A stretch of 64,000 nucleotides of DNA from CAXXOK01 sp963664595 (GTDB lineage Bacteria; Bacillota; Clostridia; Christensenellales; Aristaeellaceae), in NCBI GenBank assembly GCA_963664595.2, contig CAXXOK010000010.1, positions 1,302,001 to 1,366,000 of the forward strand, given 5' to 3'. The notes under the pieces are model-generated. The model ran no database searches and was not told the origin of the DNA. It saw only the letters and a list, made by a program, of their open reading frames with translations. This document shows, in pieces, positions 10,212 to 19,371 of this stretch (positions within the stretch are counted from its first letter, which is position 1; each line of letters starts with the position of its first letter). The position numbers were made by a program, and so were the translations under genes.

Positions 10212-10970
10212 TCAGCAGCATCCACAGGTGCAGCCGGTCTTCTTCTCCTTACCCTTGAAGAAGCTCTTCAGGTTTTCCGGCAGCGTATATCCGCCGCAGT
10301 CACAGCCGTTCTCTGCCGGTACAAACACGGCTCTGAGAATGGCTTCTGCCAGCATCTCGGCAGGCGGGATATCATAGGCTTGCCCTTGATACGCAAATAC
10401 CCGGCAATCCACCGCGGTCCCGCTGATATCACCGCAGCAGCCACAGCTGTTCTCCGCCACGGGGCCGCAGATATCCCGGCCGTTTACACGGATCGTGGGC
10501 GACGAAAGAAACCTGTGCTCCGCGGCGATTTCCGCCGTTGCCATTTCCGTTTGACGGGTTTCGACCGTAAACCCGGCAAGCCGCAGGGCGGGCGTTAGTA
10601 CCGCCATCACTTCGTCCAGAACACGGTCCGTGCCGATGCAGCGTTCACAGGTTTGTAAATCCAGATAGAGATAGTCAACGGTCACCTTTTTCCCCGACGG
10701 CTCCTCACAGCCACGGGCGCAGTAGTCTTCGGTGGTTTCCGGCGCGCCGTTGGGCGGCGTCCAGCCGGTATCATCCCCCACATAGGTGATCGCGCCGGCA
10801 GGGCAGCGGCTGCCGCAGCCATGGCAGTGATCAATACAGCCCTCCGGGTGTAATACCAGCGGCGACGGGGCTCTTGCGGCGTCGTACACGCCGTGCGAGC
10901 ACATGGAAACGCACGTACCGCACGCCGTACAGGCAGAATAATCGATCACGGGATACCAAGTTTTTGCCAT
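10212..10970 (-). CDS. Two-[4Fe-4S] ferredoxin fused to a DUF2703 domain
   Basis: A 252-residue fusion. Residues 1-65 form a bacterial ferredoxin with two cysteine sets, CTACGTCVSMC and CIDHCHGCGSRCP. Residues about 95-215 match DUF2703, recognised by YLYLDLQTCERCIGTD and by FLSSPTIRVNGRDI. The tail ends in CTCGCC. DUF2703 proteins are recurrent partners of arsenic genes but have no proven activity. An electron-transfer protein fused to it suggests a redox step on a metalloid or thiol. The gene lies between arsP and the thioredoxin-like gene on the same strand. Confidence 0.82.
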   Translation of the reverse strand: MAKTWYPVIDYSACTACGTCVSMCSHGVYDAARAPSPLVLHPEGCIDHCHGCGSRCPAGAITYVGDDTGWTPPNGAPETTEDYCARGCEEPSGKKVTVDYLYLDLQTCERCIGTDRVLDEVMAVLTPALRLAGFTVETRQTEMATAEIAAEHRFLSSPTIRVNGRDICGPVAENSCGCCGDISGTAVDCRVFAYQGQAYDIPPAEMLAEAILRAVFVPAENGCDCGGYTLPENLKSFFKGKEKKTGCTCGCC

Positions 10971-11044
10971 ACTCTTTTCCTCCGGTGTAACTGCAATTAA
11001 GCGATTGTACGATTGTCTGCCCGGCGAGGTTTTCCCGTCTTTGC

Positions 11045-12058
11045 TTAAATAATAAGGCCTTGAATCGCGTTGAAGAAGTAGCCCACGGCAATGATACCGG
11101 CTGTGCAGATGGCAATAAACAGGGCCAGCAGCTTGGGCTTGACCGCCTTGCGCAGCATGATCATCGACGGAAGGGACAGCGTGGTGACCGCCATCATGAA
11201 CGACAGGATGGTGCCGAGATTGGCGCCCTTAAACAGCAGCGCTTCCGCAATCGGAATGGTGCCAAAGATATCCGCGTACATCGGAACGCCAACCAGGGTT
11301 GCCAGCACAACGCCGAAGGGGTTTTTGCTGCCGAGCACAAGCGACACCCATTCGTCCGGAATCCAGTTGTGGATCACCGCGCCGATGCCCACACCGATCA
11401 GGATATACGGGAGCACCTTTGTAAACGTTGCAACCATCTGCTCCTTGGCATACACCAGGCGGTCCTTCTTCGTCAGATCCGGCGACTCGATATCCACGCT
11501 TCCGGCGGTGAGAATGAAGCTCTTTACGTGCTTTTCCATATGGAGCTTTTCAATGATCGTTCCCCCAATCACCGCGATCACCAGGCCGACGACCACATAG
11601 ATGACGGCCACCCTTGCCCCGAAGATGCTCATCAGCAGAAGCAGCGATCCCAGATCCACCATCGGGGAGGAGATCAGAAACGAAAACGTGACGCCCACCG
11701 GCAGCCCAGCGGAGGTAAAGCCGATAAACAGCGGAATAGAGGAACAGGAGCAAAACGGCGTGACCGTGCCCAGAAGCGCGGCAATGCAGTTCGCCCATAT
11801 GCCGTGGAACCGTCCGAGGATCTTTTTGCTGCGTTCAGGCGGAAAATAGCTTTGAATATAGCTGATGAAAAAAATCAGCAGCCACAGAAGGATCGTGATT
11901 TTGATCACGTCATACAGAAAAAATTCCACGCTTCCCGCCAGCCGGGTGGCGGTATCCAGCCCCATGGCGGACAGCATGCCGCCGATCAGATTGTCCAGCC
12001 ATTTCATACCCAGGATTTGGTATTGGAAAAAATCCCAAATCCCTTTCACAGTTTGCAT
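11045..12058 (-). CDS. arsP: Organoarsenical efflux permease ArsP (DUF318/SO_0444 permease family)
   Basis: Integral membrane permease of 337 residues with about eight hydrophobic helices. The diagnostic TPFCSCSSIPLFIGF loop, with two close cysteines, and GVTFSFLISSPMVD are present. ArsP proteins export trivalent methylated or aromatic arsenicals; some close relatives act on other metalloids. The start is chosen at ATG 12058 (MQTVKGIWDFF) with AAGGAAGG upstream; a longer frame to 12091 is less likely. It is the second gene of the ars operon, 73 nt after arsR. Confidence 0.88.
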   Translation of the reverse strand: MQTVKGIWDFFQYQILGMKWLDNLIGGMLSAMGLDTATRLAGSVEFFLYDVIKITILLWLLIFFISYIQSYFPPERSKKILGRFHGIWANCIAALLGTVTPFCSCSSIPLFIGFTSAGLPVGVTFSFLISSPMVDLGSLLLLMSIFGARVAVIYVVVGLVIAVIGGTIIEKLHMEKHVKSFILTAGSVDIESPDLTKKDRLVYAKEQMVATFTKVLPYILIGVGIGAVIHNWIPDEWVSLVLGSKNPFGVVLATLVGVPMYADIFGTIPIAEALLFKGANLGTILSFMMAVTTLSLPSMIMLRKAVKPKLLALFIAICTAGIIAVGYFFNAIQGLII

Positions 12059-12131
12059 CGTACAGAAACCTTCCTTTCGTTGCCCGGTCACCCTAAAAGA
12101 TCAGGAGCATATGCTTGGGTTTTACTTCCGC

Positions 12132-12458
12132 TCAAGCGGACGCTCCGCTTTTGCAGCAGGTATTCCCGTCCGATACGGGCTCGGGCGTCGTAAGCTGTTT
12201 CAGCAGCTCCGCTGCATAGGCGCTGCCGGTGTTGCTGATGCTGTAATGCGTCCATTTGCCTTCCTGCCGGGTTTTCACAATACCGGATTCCACCAGGATT
12301 TTCATGTGATAGGACAGCCCGGATTGCCCCAAAGCCAGTTGTTCCAGCAGCACGCAGGCACATTTTTCCCCTCCGCGGAGCAACCCCATTATTTTCAGCC
12401 GGTTCTCATCGCAAAACGCCTTGAAAACCTTTGTTTGCTCGCTGTAGTTTGCGTTCAT
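12132..12458 (-). CDS. arsR: ArsR-family arsenical repressor
   Basis: A 108-residue winged-helix repressor. Residues 4-80 show KVFKAFCDENRLKIMGLL, the metalloid-sensing CACVLLEQL (KCAC variant), the recognition helix LGQSGLSYHMKILVESGIV, and the wing KTRQEGKWTHYSIS. The C-terminus adds vicinal cysteines (NTCCKSGASA), which may join in As(III) binding. It is the first gene of the operon, 25-65 nt from a promoter with a perfect inverted repeat, so it most likely represses its own operon until arsenite binds. Confidence 0.92.
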   Translation of the reverse strand: MNANYSEQTKVFKAFCDENRLKIMGLLRGGEKCACVLLEQLALGQSGLSYHMKILVESGIVKTRQEGKWTHYSISNTGSAYAAELLKQLTTPEPVSDGNTCCKSGASA

Positions 12459-12483
12459 CGGCTCACCTCACATCCAAATTTGC

Positions 12484-12523
12484 TGATGTGACAAAGTATA
12501 GACCTCACATCAACATTTGTCAA
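12484..12523 (-). promoter_or_regulatory. ars operon promoter with ArsR operator
   Basis: On the minus strand TTGACA (12518-12523), 17 nt, then TATACT (12495-12500). A perfect 8-bp inverted repeat, TGATGTGA and TCACATCA (12484-12491 and 12505-12512, 13 nt apart), straddles the -10 box, where a bound repressor would block RNA polymerase. Confidence 0.85.
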
Positions 12524-13014
12524 TATGTTTTGTGTGAACTAATTACCCATACGTTCATGCGTCAGCTTTTTGTTTTATATAGAGCGAAGGAAACGTACAT
12601 TATGCAGCTGCGTTGCTGCAATGGTCTGCGTTTCCAAGGCAGGAGAATATACTAACACAGGGGGGCTATTTCCCGTGAAGAACACGTTTGCGGCTCTCTC
12701 TTCCTTCGAATTTCAGTTTCTGATCAGAGCCGCACCGGTGTATGTTGCGGAACGGCTCATTCAGCAGTCGCTCTGGATTTTATACAATAGGAATATTTTG
12801 CTGTGATTGCACGTTATAGCAACAGGATCCATTTGTGTTTCCGCCATACTGCGGACGCAACGAATAACCGGGAGAGATGAAAAGGCATGGCGCATTTAAA
12901 AGAACACGCTTTGGCAGCGTATTACAGGCATGCGGACATACCGCAGGTTTGGCCTGTGCTGTATTGAGCCAGGAGCGCTTACCTTTTACTCTTCGCATAA
13001 ATATTTCCGTCAAG
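12524..13014. other. Intergenic region with no recognised gene
   Basis: About 490 nt between the ars promoter and the ECF sigma gene. It contains an 8-bp inverted repeat, GCGGCTCT and AGAGCCGC (about 12690-12735), and short open frames without ribosome binding sites or family features. I see no RNA gene here. Confidence 0.5.
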
Positions 13015-13044
13015 TGTAACATCAACCATCACATTTGTCGTCTA
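13015..13044 (+). promoter_or_regulatory. Possible ECF-type promoter
   Basis: TGTAAC (13015-13020) and CGTCTA (13039-13044) with an 18-nt spacer resemble the AAC / CGTC pattern of ECF promoters. It lies directly before the ECF sigma gene, which fits autoregulation. The spacer is slightly long, so this is only a candidate. Confidence 0.35.
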
Positions 13045-13067
13045 ATGGAGTAGAAGGGGTGTTGTGG

Positions 13068-13592
13068 ATGATTGGCAGCTCAGGATTGGATGAGCTTCGT
13101 AAAGTGAAATTCAGTCAATGGCTTCTGGAATACGAAGATGCGGTTATGCGTATATGCTTTCTATATTTATCGGATCGGTTTACAGCAGAAGACGCGCTGC
13201 AGGATACTTTTGTTAAGGTCTGGCGTTCAATGGTGCAATTTGAACAACGCGGCAATTGTTCTCCAAAAACATGGATCACACGCATCGCCATCAACACCTG
13301 TAAAGACTACAAGCGCTCCTCATGGTTTCGGCACAAAGCCACAGTTCAATCGCTGGAAGACCTTCCACTTACGCTATGCGCAGTATCGCAGGAATCGCGG
13401 GAGATGTTTATCGACGTCCTTTGCCTGCCCATAAAATACAGGCAGGCGATCATTCTATATCACTACCAGAACATGACGATGGACGAAGCCGCACAGATTT
13501 TGCACATCAGCCGCCAAGCCCTGAGCCGCCGCCTGCAAAAAGCATACGCTTTGCTTCGTTATCAACCGGAAGGGAGTGGCTTTGAATTATGA
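13068..13592 (+). CDS. ECF-type RNA polymerase sigma factor
   Basis: A 174-residue sigma-70 family protein. Region 2 is at about 20-85 (YEDAVMRICFLYLSDRFTAEDALQDTFVKVWRSM, then ITRIAINTCKDYKR); region 4 at about 125-165 (PIKYRQAIILYHYQNMTMDEAAQILHISRQALSRRLQKAYALL). The start is ATG 13068 (MIGSSGLDELRKV), preceded by AAGGGGTG; an in-frame TTG at 13035 has no ribosome binding site. Its stop overlaps the next gene by ATGA, so sigma factor and membrane partner are coupled. It likely answers an envelope signal through that partner. Confidence 0.88.
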   Translation: MIGSSGLDELRKVKFSQWLLEYEDAVMRICFLYLSDRFTAEDALQDTFVKVWRSMVQFEQRGNCSPKTWITRIAINTCKDYKRSSWFRHKATVQSLEDLPLTLCAVSQESREMFIDVLCLPIKYRQAIILYHYQNMTMDEAAQILHISRQALSRRLQKAYALLRYQPEGSGFEL

Positions 13593-15163
13593 AGGATATG
13601 AAAATCAAGAAGTATCTGGACGAGAATTTATCCGGAGTGTATGTTTCCCGTCGGCTGCACGAGCAAATACTGACAGAAGCCACTGAGGGAAAACGAAAGG
13701 TTAAAAAAGCATCCTTCGCCTTGGTGCTGGCACTGGTATTAACGATGGCCGTTGTCTCCGCGCTGGCGATTACAATATCGCATTGGGTACACGCGAGCCT
13801 TGATGAAGCCGTAGAGCAGCAGACCGATACCGGTTTCTTAACCAGATGGAACGAAGAAGATAAGCACAGCTTTGCCGAATTGCTGTTGAAACACGCCTTA
13901 ATCAACGAGGCAGATGTAAACTCACTTGTGACACAATGGGAGTACCCGGATGACGCACTGCGCTTTGCGGCTGAGCTGGCTTATGGAGATATGTATTCCT
14001 GGAATCTGGAACAGAGTGCTTGGCTTAATAAACTACTGGCGGACACCGGCATTCTGGAACGTCCCGTGCAGCTTTTGCCTGATGAAGACGAAATAACACA
14101 GGAACAAGCCGAAACGCTGGCGGAACAGGAAATCATTCGGCAGCATCCCCAATTCAAAGATGTAATTTCAAGCTATTACCACATTGTGCGTTATTCAGAT
14201 GTTGATGATGGCAACGGCCCGTTTTGGCAAATTGAATATTATCAATCGCCGTCCGATGCCGATTCTGCCATCGTTGTTGCAAGTGTGTATTCGAAAGGCG
14301 CGATTATTCATGTTGGCCTGCAATCGGCAGACGCTGCGAAGGATGCAGATATTGGAGCCGCGGCCACGCCGATAGAAACAGATAACGCGGAGGTGCATAC
14401 CGCTGCCGTATCAGCGGCTGACAGTGAAACGGAAATCATATATCCTGTCGCGTTGTCCATGGCAGGCGAAAACGATCTGCCGCAAGTCGATGCCGTCAGC
14501 ATTGCAACCGACTTGCTCCTGCAGCAAAGCGATGTAATTCGGCCCCTTGCAGACTCGCACGACCGCTATTCATTTCCGTTGCTGGAAGTGGATAACAGAG
14601 AAATCGAATGGATTGCTTCGTTCGTTGCTTTGCAACAGGCAGGAGCTACCGGAAATGCTTGGATCATCAGCTTCTTCCCCAAGGGTATTCCCGCGTTGGC
14701 CGCTAGCGTTATGGTGGCTTCTCCCTCCGGGGAAGTAATCCAATCGGTATTTGGCTATCTGAGCGATGCTACCGCAAAATGGGAAAAGCAGCTTGGCAGT
14801 GAGTTTTTCTGGTCAATACAAGAAAAATATGTATTTGATGTACTCTACAGCTTGCCGAAAGCCTATAACCAAAGAGTGCTTCCGAACAAGGATGAAATCC
14901 GGCAAGACCAAGCGCTTGAAAAAGCGATAGCCGCCGTACGGGAGCGGTATGGCATCGGCGAACAAACGCTGATGGCCGATTGCAAAGTCGAGTACGGCTT
15001 TTTTATCAGCGACGCTGCGAACCCCTCTGACCGATGCTGGTATATTGGCTTTAGATACTATAATGAAACCGATGGTACGTACAGATTGTGTTATGAAGTG
15101 CGAATCGACGCAGCGGATGGCGCTGTTATTTCGGTAGATGATTATGCCGGGGGACTTGGATAA
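13589..15163 (+). CDS. Membrane-anchored anti-sigma-like protein with large extracellular part
   Basis: A 524-residue protein. Residues 1-40 are cytoplasmic and basic, residues about 42-63 form one transmembrane helix (ASFALVLALVLTMAVVSALAI), and the rest is outside. The outer part has repeats of about 80-100 residues of the kind ITQEQAETLAEQEI and EIRQDQALEKAIAAV followed by beta-rich sections, reminiscent of PepSY-like folds. Overlap with the ECF sigma gene and the single N-terminal membrane span support a role as its regulator. No named family is certain. It could be a signal sensor whose outer domain binds an inhibitor or cell-wall ligand. Confidence 0.65.
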   Translation: MKDMKIKKYLDENLSGVYVSRRLHEQILTEATEGKRKVKKASFALVLALVLTMAVVSALAITISHWVHASLDEAVEQQTDTGFLTRWNEEDKHSFAELLLKHALINEADVNSLVTQWEYPDDALRFAAELAYGDMYSWNLEQSAWLNKLLADTGILERPVQLLPDEDEITQEQAETLAEQEIIRQHPQFKDVISSYYHIVRYSDVDDGNGPFWQIEYYQSPSDADSAIVVASVYSKGAIIHVGLQSADAAKDADIGAAATPIETDNAEVHTAAVSAADSETEIIYPVALSMAGENDLPQVDAVSIATDLLLQQSDVIRPLADSHDRYSFPLLEVDNREIEWIASFVALQQAGATGNAWIISFFPKGIPALAASVMVASPSGEVIQSVFGYLSDATAKWEKQLGSEFFWSIQEKYVFDVLYSLPKAYNQRVLPNKDEIRQDQALEKAIAAVRERYGIGEQTLMADCKVEYGFFISDAANPSDRCWYIGFRYYNETDGTYRLCYEVRIDAADGAVISVDDYAGGLG

Positions 15164-15417
15164 TACGCTTTGGGCAATCGCCATTACAGAAAGGGCTGCC
15201 CTGACCATGTATGTATAATGCAGCGTTCATGGCAGTAAGTATTATATATAGTATCCGATCCAGACGATACATAGCTGATTGAAAGCACGCATATTCAATC
15301 AACACACAATTTCAGCTTAACTGCCGCAACCGGGAATAACCCTGTCATCGCTGTTATGCATAACACTGTAAATGGAAGCCCAAAATCTACAATATCATTG
15401 ATAAGAAGCGTACGTAT

Positions 15418-16251
15418 ATGAAATTCAGATTCCTGATCGTTTTATGTGCAGCGATGCTATTCCAGCAATGCTGTGCATTCGCTGACAGTGCATCTGCTTG
15501 TGAAGGCTATAAACCAATCATTGAAGAGAAAGATTGCTTCGCTGCTGCCAAAAGATTCTGCCTTCTGTATCAAGGCAACGGGGATTGGGAAAACGCCGAT
15601 ATGGAAACCGTGGGTTGTTGTTTGATTGATTCACCGCAACAGGAAGGTAGCGTGTATCGCCTTTTGCTTTACACAGTTCATTCTGTTTTTGATACCTCAT
15701 CGGGAACGCCTCACTGTATTGCGGGATCGCAAAATCCGGCGGTCGTTGTCCTGCAGGAACTGCGAACCAACGTGTACCAACTGGTGGACTATCTTCCTAT
15801 GGAAGATGGCGCCGATATGGGAACGTGGATACAAGCGACATATAGCGGCGATATGCCTTCGTCTTGGGGCAAAGAGAAAAAAGAAGCACTGTATGAAGCC
15901 GCTGAACAAGATGCCATCAATACGGCGCAGGCTTATATCGAATACCCGAACGGGAAGGGAAGTCCTGGGATATGGAATGTATTCTTGCAATCAGGCAGCA
16001 TTTCTGATGCAAAACAGATTGTACGGAATGCTATCGACAGCAACTATCCATATTTTGATGGAATGCGAATCTGGGCGGCCAAGAATAGAGCCTACAAGCT
16101 TTCCATTCAAGGAGAACAAAGCTATTCGGGTATACTTACCTTCTCATCGTATGATGAGAAGGGCACGCAGCTTTCCTATGTCACAGTACAGGTGATAAAC
16201 CATCAGTTGGTTGTTCTGGCAGGGGAAATTCCATCTATCACATATGAATAA
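15418..16251 (+). CDS. Secreted protein of unknown function
   Basis: A 277-residue protein with an N-terminal signal peptide (MKFRFLIVLCAAMLFQQCCA, cleavage near CAFA-DS). The mature part is acidic and has no motif I recognise; it contains FAAAKRFCLLYQG and repeated Trp/Tyr residues. It follows the sigma/anti-sigma pair after a 250-nt gap and may be part of its regulon. The ribosome binding site is weak (AAGAAG). Gene reality is supported by the signal peptide, length and codon use; function is unknown. Confidence 0.6.
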   Translation: MKFRFLIVLCAAMLFQQCCAFADSASACEGYKPIIEEKDCFAAAKRFCLLYQGNGDWENADMETVGCCLIDSPQQEGSVYRLLLYTVHSVFDTSSGTPHCIAGSQNPAVVVLQELRTNVYQLVDYLPMEDGADMGTWIQATYSGDMPSSWGKEKKEALYEAAEQDAINTAQAYIEYPNGKGSPGIWNVFLQSGSISDAKQIVRNAIDSNYPYFDGMRIWAAKNRAYKLSIQGEQSYSGILTFSSYDEKGTQLSYVTVQVINHQLVVLAGEIPSITYE

Positions 16252-16667
16252 ATAATTACATGTAAAGCACCTTGAAATACTCCGGTACGCGGACAGAGCG
16301 GCGGGTACGCCACGGCCCTTCAGTTGAGTTATTCAACTCCACATCCCCTTAGTTCCACTTCTGTTTCGCATTGCTTACATGTGATAAAGGCTCCGGCATG
16401 TGGATGCCGGGTATGCAAAATGGGAGAATACAATTCACAGATTGAGAATCCGACAGCAATAAATACGCACAATATACATTGTCGCCGTCCTATCGGGAAT
16501 TTCTGCGGCTGCCTTTTATCCGGAAAGAATGACAGCAGTATTCCATAGGCTCTTTCCGTATATCCCATAAACGAAACGAGAATAGTATGTACTCTTTATT
16601 TTCAGCATTTCAACAGATTCACCGGTCTTTGTCTGATGCGGGAAATATTTGCTGCATAACAAAGCTC
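16252..16667. other. Intergenic region with no recognised gene
   Basis: About 415 nt between the secreted protein gene and the sugar transport promoter. Short frames on both strands lack ribosome binding sites and family features. Nothing else is seen. Confidence 0.5.
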
Positions 16668-16723
16668 TTGACTATCGATTCAGATTATTGTATAGTATGC
16701 GCAAAGGGAAACGTTACGCTTTC
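16668..16723 (+). promoter_or_regulatory. Promoter and LacI-type operator of the CUT2 sugar ABC operon
   Basis: TTGACT (16668-16673), a 17-nt spacer and TATAGT (16691-16696). Just after the start point lies GGGAAACGTTACGCTTTC (16706-16723), closely matching the operator in front of the aldolase operon (CGGAAACGTTTCGC). Repression by the LacI protein encoded at 21651-22664 is likely. Confidence 0.8.
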
Positions 16724-16819
16724 ATGTCAAGGTTTCCGATAAAATCCGGTTCATTCAAAGCAAACGGTGAGAATATTGTTTGAAAAACAAACTTCATATG
16801 CCATAAAGGAAGGATACGT

Positions 16820-18322
16820 TTGAACGAAGTCATTTTAACCATGAAGGGAATCGACAAAACCTTTCCGGGCGTCCACGCGCTTGATCACGTTGATTTTGAG
16901 CTATGTAAGGGTGAAGTGCACGCGCTGATGGGCGAAAACGGCGCCGGCAAATCCACGCTGATGAAGGTGCTGACCGGGATTTACACCAAGGACAGCGGAA
17001 CCATCACCTATGAGGGCAAGGACGTTTGCTACCTCAGCCCGCGCGAAGCGCAGTCGGCCGGAATCGTCATCGTGCATCAGGAAATGAATATGATGGGGCA
17101 CCTCACCGTGGCCCAGAACATTTTCATCGGCCGCGAGTGGAAACGGGGCCTGCTGATTGATGACGCGCGTATGAACGACGAGGCACGCAAGCTTTTTCAG
17201 CAGCTGAAAATCGATATTGATCCCCGTGAAACCATGTCCAGGCTCACGGTGGGCAAACAGCAGATGTGCGAAATCGCCAAGGCAATCTCCCATGAAGCCA
17301 AGGTAATCATATTTGATGAACCCACGGCAGCCCTGACTGACGCGGAAACCGAGCAGCTGTTCCGCATTATCCGGGACCTGCGCAAGAAGCAATACGCCAT
17401 CGTATACATCTCCCACCGCATGGACGAGATCAAGCAGATTACCGACCGCGTTACCGTGATGCGGGACGGGCAGGCCGTGGGGACGCTGATTACCGCCCAG
17501 AGCACCAAGGACGATATTGTGCACATGATGGTCGGCCGTGTCATCTATGAAGAGCCCAAAACGCACAGCCTTGTACCGGACGACGCCCCCGTTGTGCTCA
17601 AGGTGGAGCACCTCAACGCCGGGCGCATGGTGCAGGATGTAAGCTTTGAGCTTCGCAGGGGTGAAATTCTCGGATTTTCCGGCCTGATGGGCGCCGGGCG
17701 CACCGAAACGGCGCGCGCGCTGTTCGGCGCCGATCCGCGGGAGAGCGGCGATATTTATGTGGAAGGCAAAAAGGTGTCCATCCATTCCCCGCAGGACGCC
17801 GTACGCGAAGGCATCGGCTACCTGTCGGAGGACCGCAAACGCTTTGGCGTGGTGCTGCAAAAAAGCGTCACGGAGAATTCCACCCTCGCATGCCTCCGGG
17901 ACTATGTCATGCATCTGGGTATCGTGGACGGGACAGCGGAGCGCAAGATAACCCAGAAGATGGTACAGGCGCTGAAAACCAAAACACCGAGCGTCGATCA
18001 GCTGGTAATGAACCTTTCCGGCGGCAACCAGCAAAAGGTGGTCGTCGCCAAATGGCTGATCAGCAACAGCAAAATCCTCATTTTTGACGAGCCCACACGC
18101 GGCATCGACGTGGGCGCGAAACAGGAAATCTACGAACTGATGAACCGACTGGTGGAGGAAGGCAAATCCATCATTATGATATCCTCCGAAATGCCGGAAA
18201 TCCTTCGCATGTCGGACCGGATCGTGGTCATGTGCGAGGGCAAAAAAACGGCGGAGTTCGATATAGCGGAAGCCACGCAGGAAAAGATTATGAGCGCGGC
18301 GACGCGCGATATCGCCGTATAG
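16820..18322 (+). CDS. Sugar ABC transporter ATP-binding protein (RbsA/MglA type, two ABC domains)
   Basis: A 500-residue ATPase that powers CUT2 sugar uptake. The first domain has Walker A GENGAGKST (38-46), the signature LTVGKQQMCEIAKA and Walker B IIFDEPTAAL. The second domain has the degenerate Walker A GLMGAGRTE typical of this family, signature NLSGGNQQKVVVAKWL and LIFDEPTRGIDVG. The start is TTG 16820 after AAGGAAGG. The stop is TAG, followed 14 nt later by the permease gene. The order ATPase, two permeases, binding protein makes one operon. Confidence 0.93.
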   Translation: MNEVILTMKGIDKTFPGVHALDHVDFELCKGEVHALMGENGAGKSTLMKVLTGIYTKDSGTITYEGKDVCYLSPREAQSAGIVIVHQEMNMMGHLTVAQNIFIGREWKRGLLIDDARMNDEARKLFQQLKIDIDPRETMSRLTVGKQQMCEIAKAISHEAKVIIFDEPTAALTDAETEQLFRIIRDLRKKQYAIVYISHRMDEIKQITDRVTVMRDGQAVGTLITAQSTKDDIVHMMVGRVIYEEPKTHSLVPDDAPVVLKVEHLNAGRMVQDVSFELRRGEILGFSGLMGAGRTETARALFGADPRESGDIYVEGKKVSIHSPQDAVREGIGYLSEDRKRFGVVLQKSVTENSTLACLRDYVMHLGIVDGTAERKITQKMVQALKTKTPSVDQLVMNLSGGNQQKVVVAKWLISNSKILIFDEPTRGIDVGAKQEIYELMNRLVEEGKSIIMISSEMPEILRMSDRIVVMCEGKKTAEFDIAEATQEKIMSAATRDIAV

Positions 18323-18336
18323 GAGGAAACGCAAAC

Positions 18337-19338
18337 ATGAAGGCTGCCCTGCAGAAGTTTAAATCCCTGCGCTTTGTAAAACTCATCGGCTTCAACCGCG
18401 TCGTGCTGATTTTGATCATTTTCCTGATGTACGGCCTGTTTACCCTGCTGACCCCGATCCTTCGCAACGGATCCTCCTTTGTGAACTACAACCGGATTTT
18501 AAGCGCGCTCAACTATGCGTACTTCATCGGGTTTCTGGGGCTTGGCGTAACGTTTGTCATTGCGACAGGCGGCATCGATTTTTCCATCGGGCCCGTGATG
18601 TTTTGCTCGGCACTGATCTCCGGCTACTGCCTGACGAAGTTCAACATGCCGCTGTGGCTGTGCCTGTTCGTCAGCATCGCCGTGGGCGCGGTGTTCGGCT
18701 CCATCGGCGGGTATTTCGTGGCATTCCGCCATCTGCCGTCGTTCATCACGTCGCTGGCGCTGATGCAGGTCGCCAAGGGCGTCGGGTCTCTGTTCACCAA
18801 GACGCAGTCGGTCACCTGGCCGTCGGGCACGGCCGCGGCCTCCTGGTACCGCGACCTGGTAAAGTGGAACGGCATTCCCGTGGGCTTTTTCATCCTGATC
18901 GCCGTCGCCGCGCTTTGCGCGGTGCTGCTCTACCGTACGACGGCCGGGCGCTATATGCTGTGCATCGGCAGCAACAAGGAAGCGGTGCGGCTATCGGGCG
19001 TGGATACCCGCCGGTGGGAAATGCTCGCCTATGTGATGTCTGGAACGCTGGCGGGCGTAGCGGCGATCTTCTACGTCGGTGCGTACACCACCGTGCAGCC
19101 GGGCCTTGGGGACACCTTCAACAACGAGGCGATCGCGGCCTGCGTCATGGGCGGCACATCCATGGCGGGCGGCTCAGCCTCCATTTTAGGCACGGTGATC
19201 GGCGCGATCATCGTAGCGCTGATGCAGGAGGGCATCCTGGCGATGGGCTTTACGATCTCTTATCAGTATGTGCTAACCGGCCTGATTGTTCTGGGCGCGG
19301 TAACGGCGGATATCATGAGCCGCAAGCGCAAAAACTAA
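18337..19338 (+). CDS. CUT2 sugar ABC transporter permease (RbsC type), first
   Basis: A 333-residue membrane protein of the BPD_transp_2 family. It has LGVTFVIATGGIDFSIGPVM near the N-terminus and GAYTTVQPGLGDTFNNEAIAACVMGGTSMAGGSASILGTVIGA near the C-terminus, both standard for RbsC-like permeases. About nine hydrophobic segments. The start at 18337 follows AGGAGGAAA. It pairs with the next, related but different permease to form a heterodimeric channel. Confidence 0.9.
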   Translation: MKAALQKFKSLRFVKLIGFNRVVLILIIFLMYGLFTLLTPILRNGSSFVNYNRILSALNYAYFIGFLGLGVTFVIATGGIDFSIGPVMFCSALISGYCLTKFNMPLWLCLFVSIAVGAVFGSIGGYFVAFRHLPSFITSLALMQVAKGVGSLFTKTQSVTWPSGTAAASWYRDLVKWNGIPVGFFILIAVAALCAVLLYRTTAGRYMLCIGSNKEAVRLSGVDTRRWEMLAYVMSGTLAGVAAIFYVGAYTTVQPGLGDTFNNEAIAACVMGGTSMAGGSASILGTVIGAIIVALMQEGILAMGFTISYQYVLTGLIVLGAVTADIMSRKRKN

Positions 19339-19371
19339 CCGCCGGAACACAGGAAACAGGAGGCACAGGAT

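Noticed and set aside
16901..18334. Minus-strand frame of 477 residues
   Set aside because: Antisense of the ABC ATPase gene; His/Gly-rich with no start site signals.
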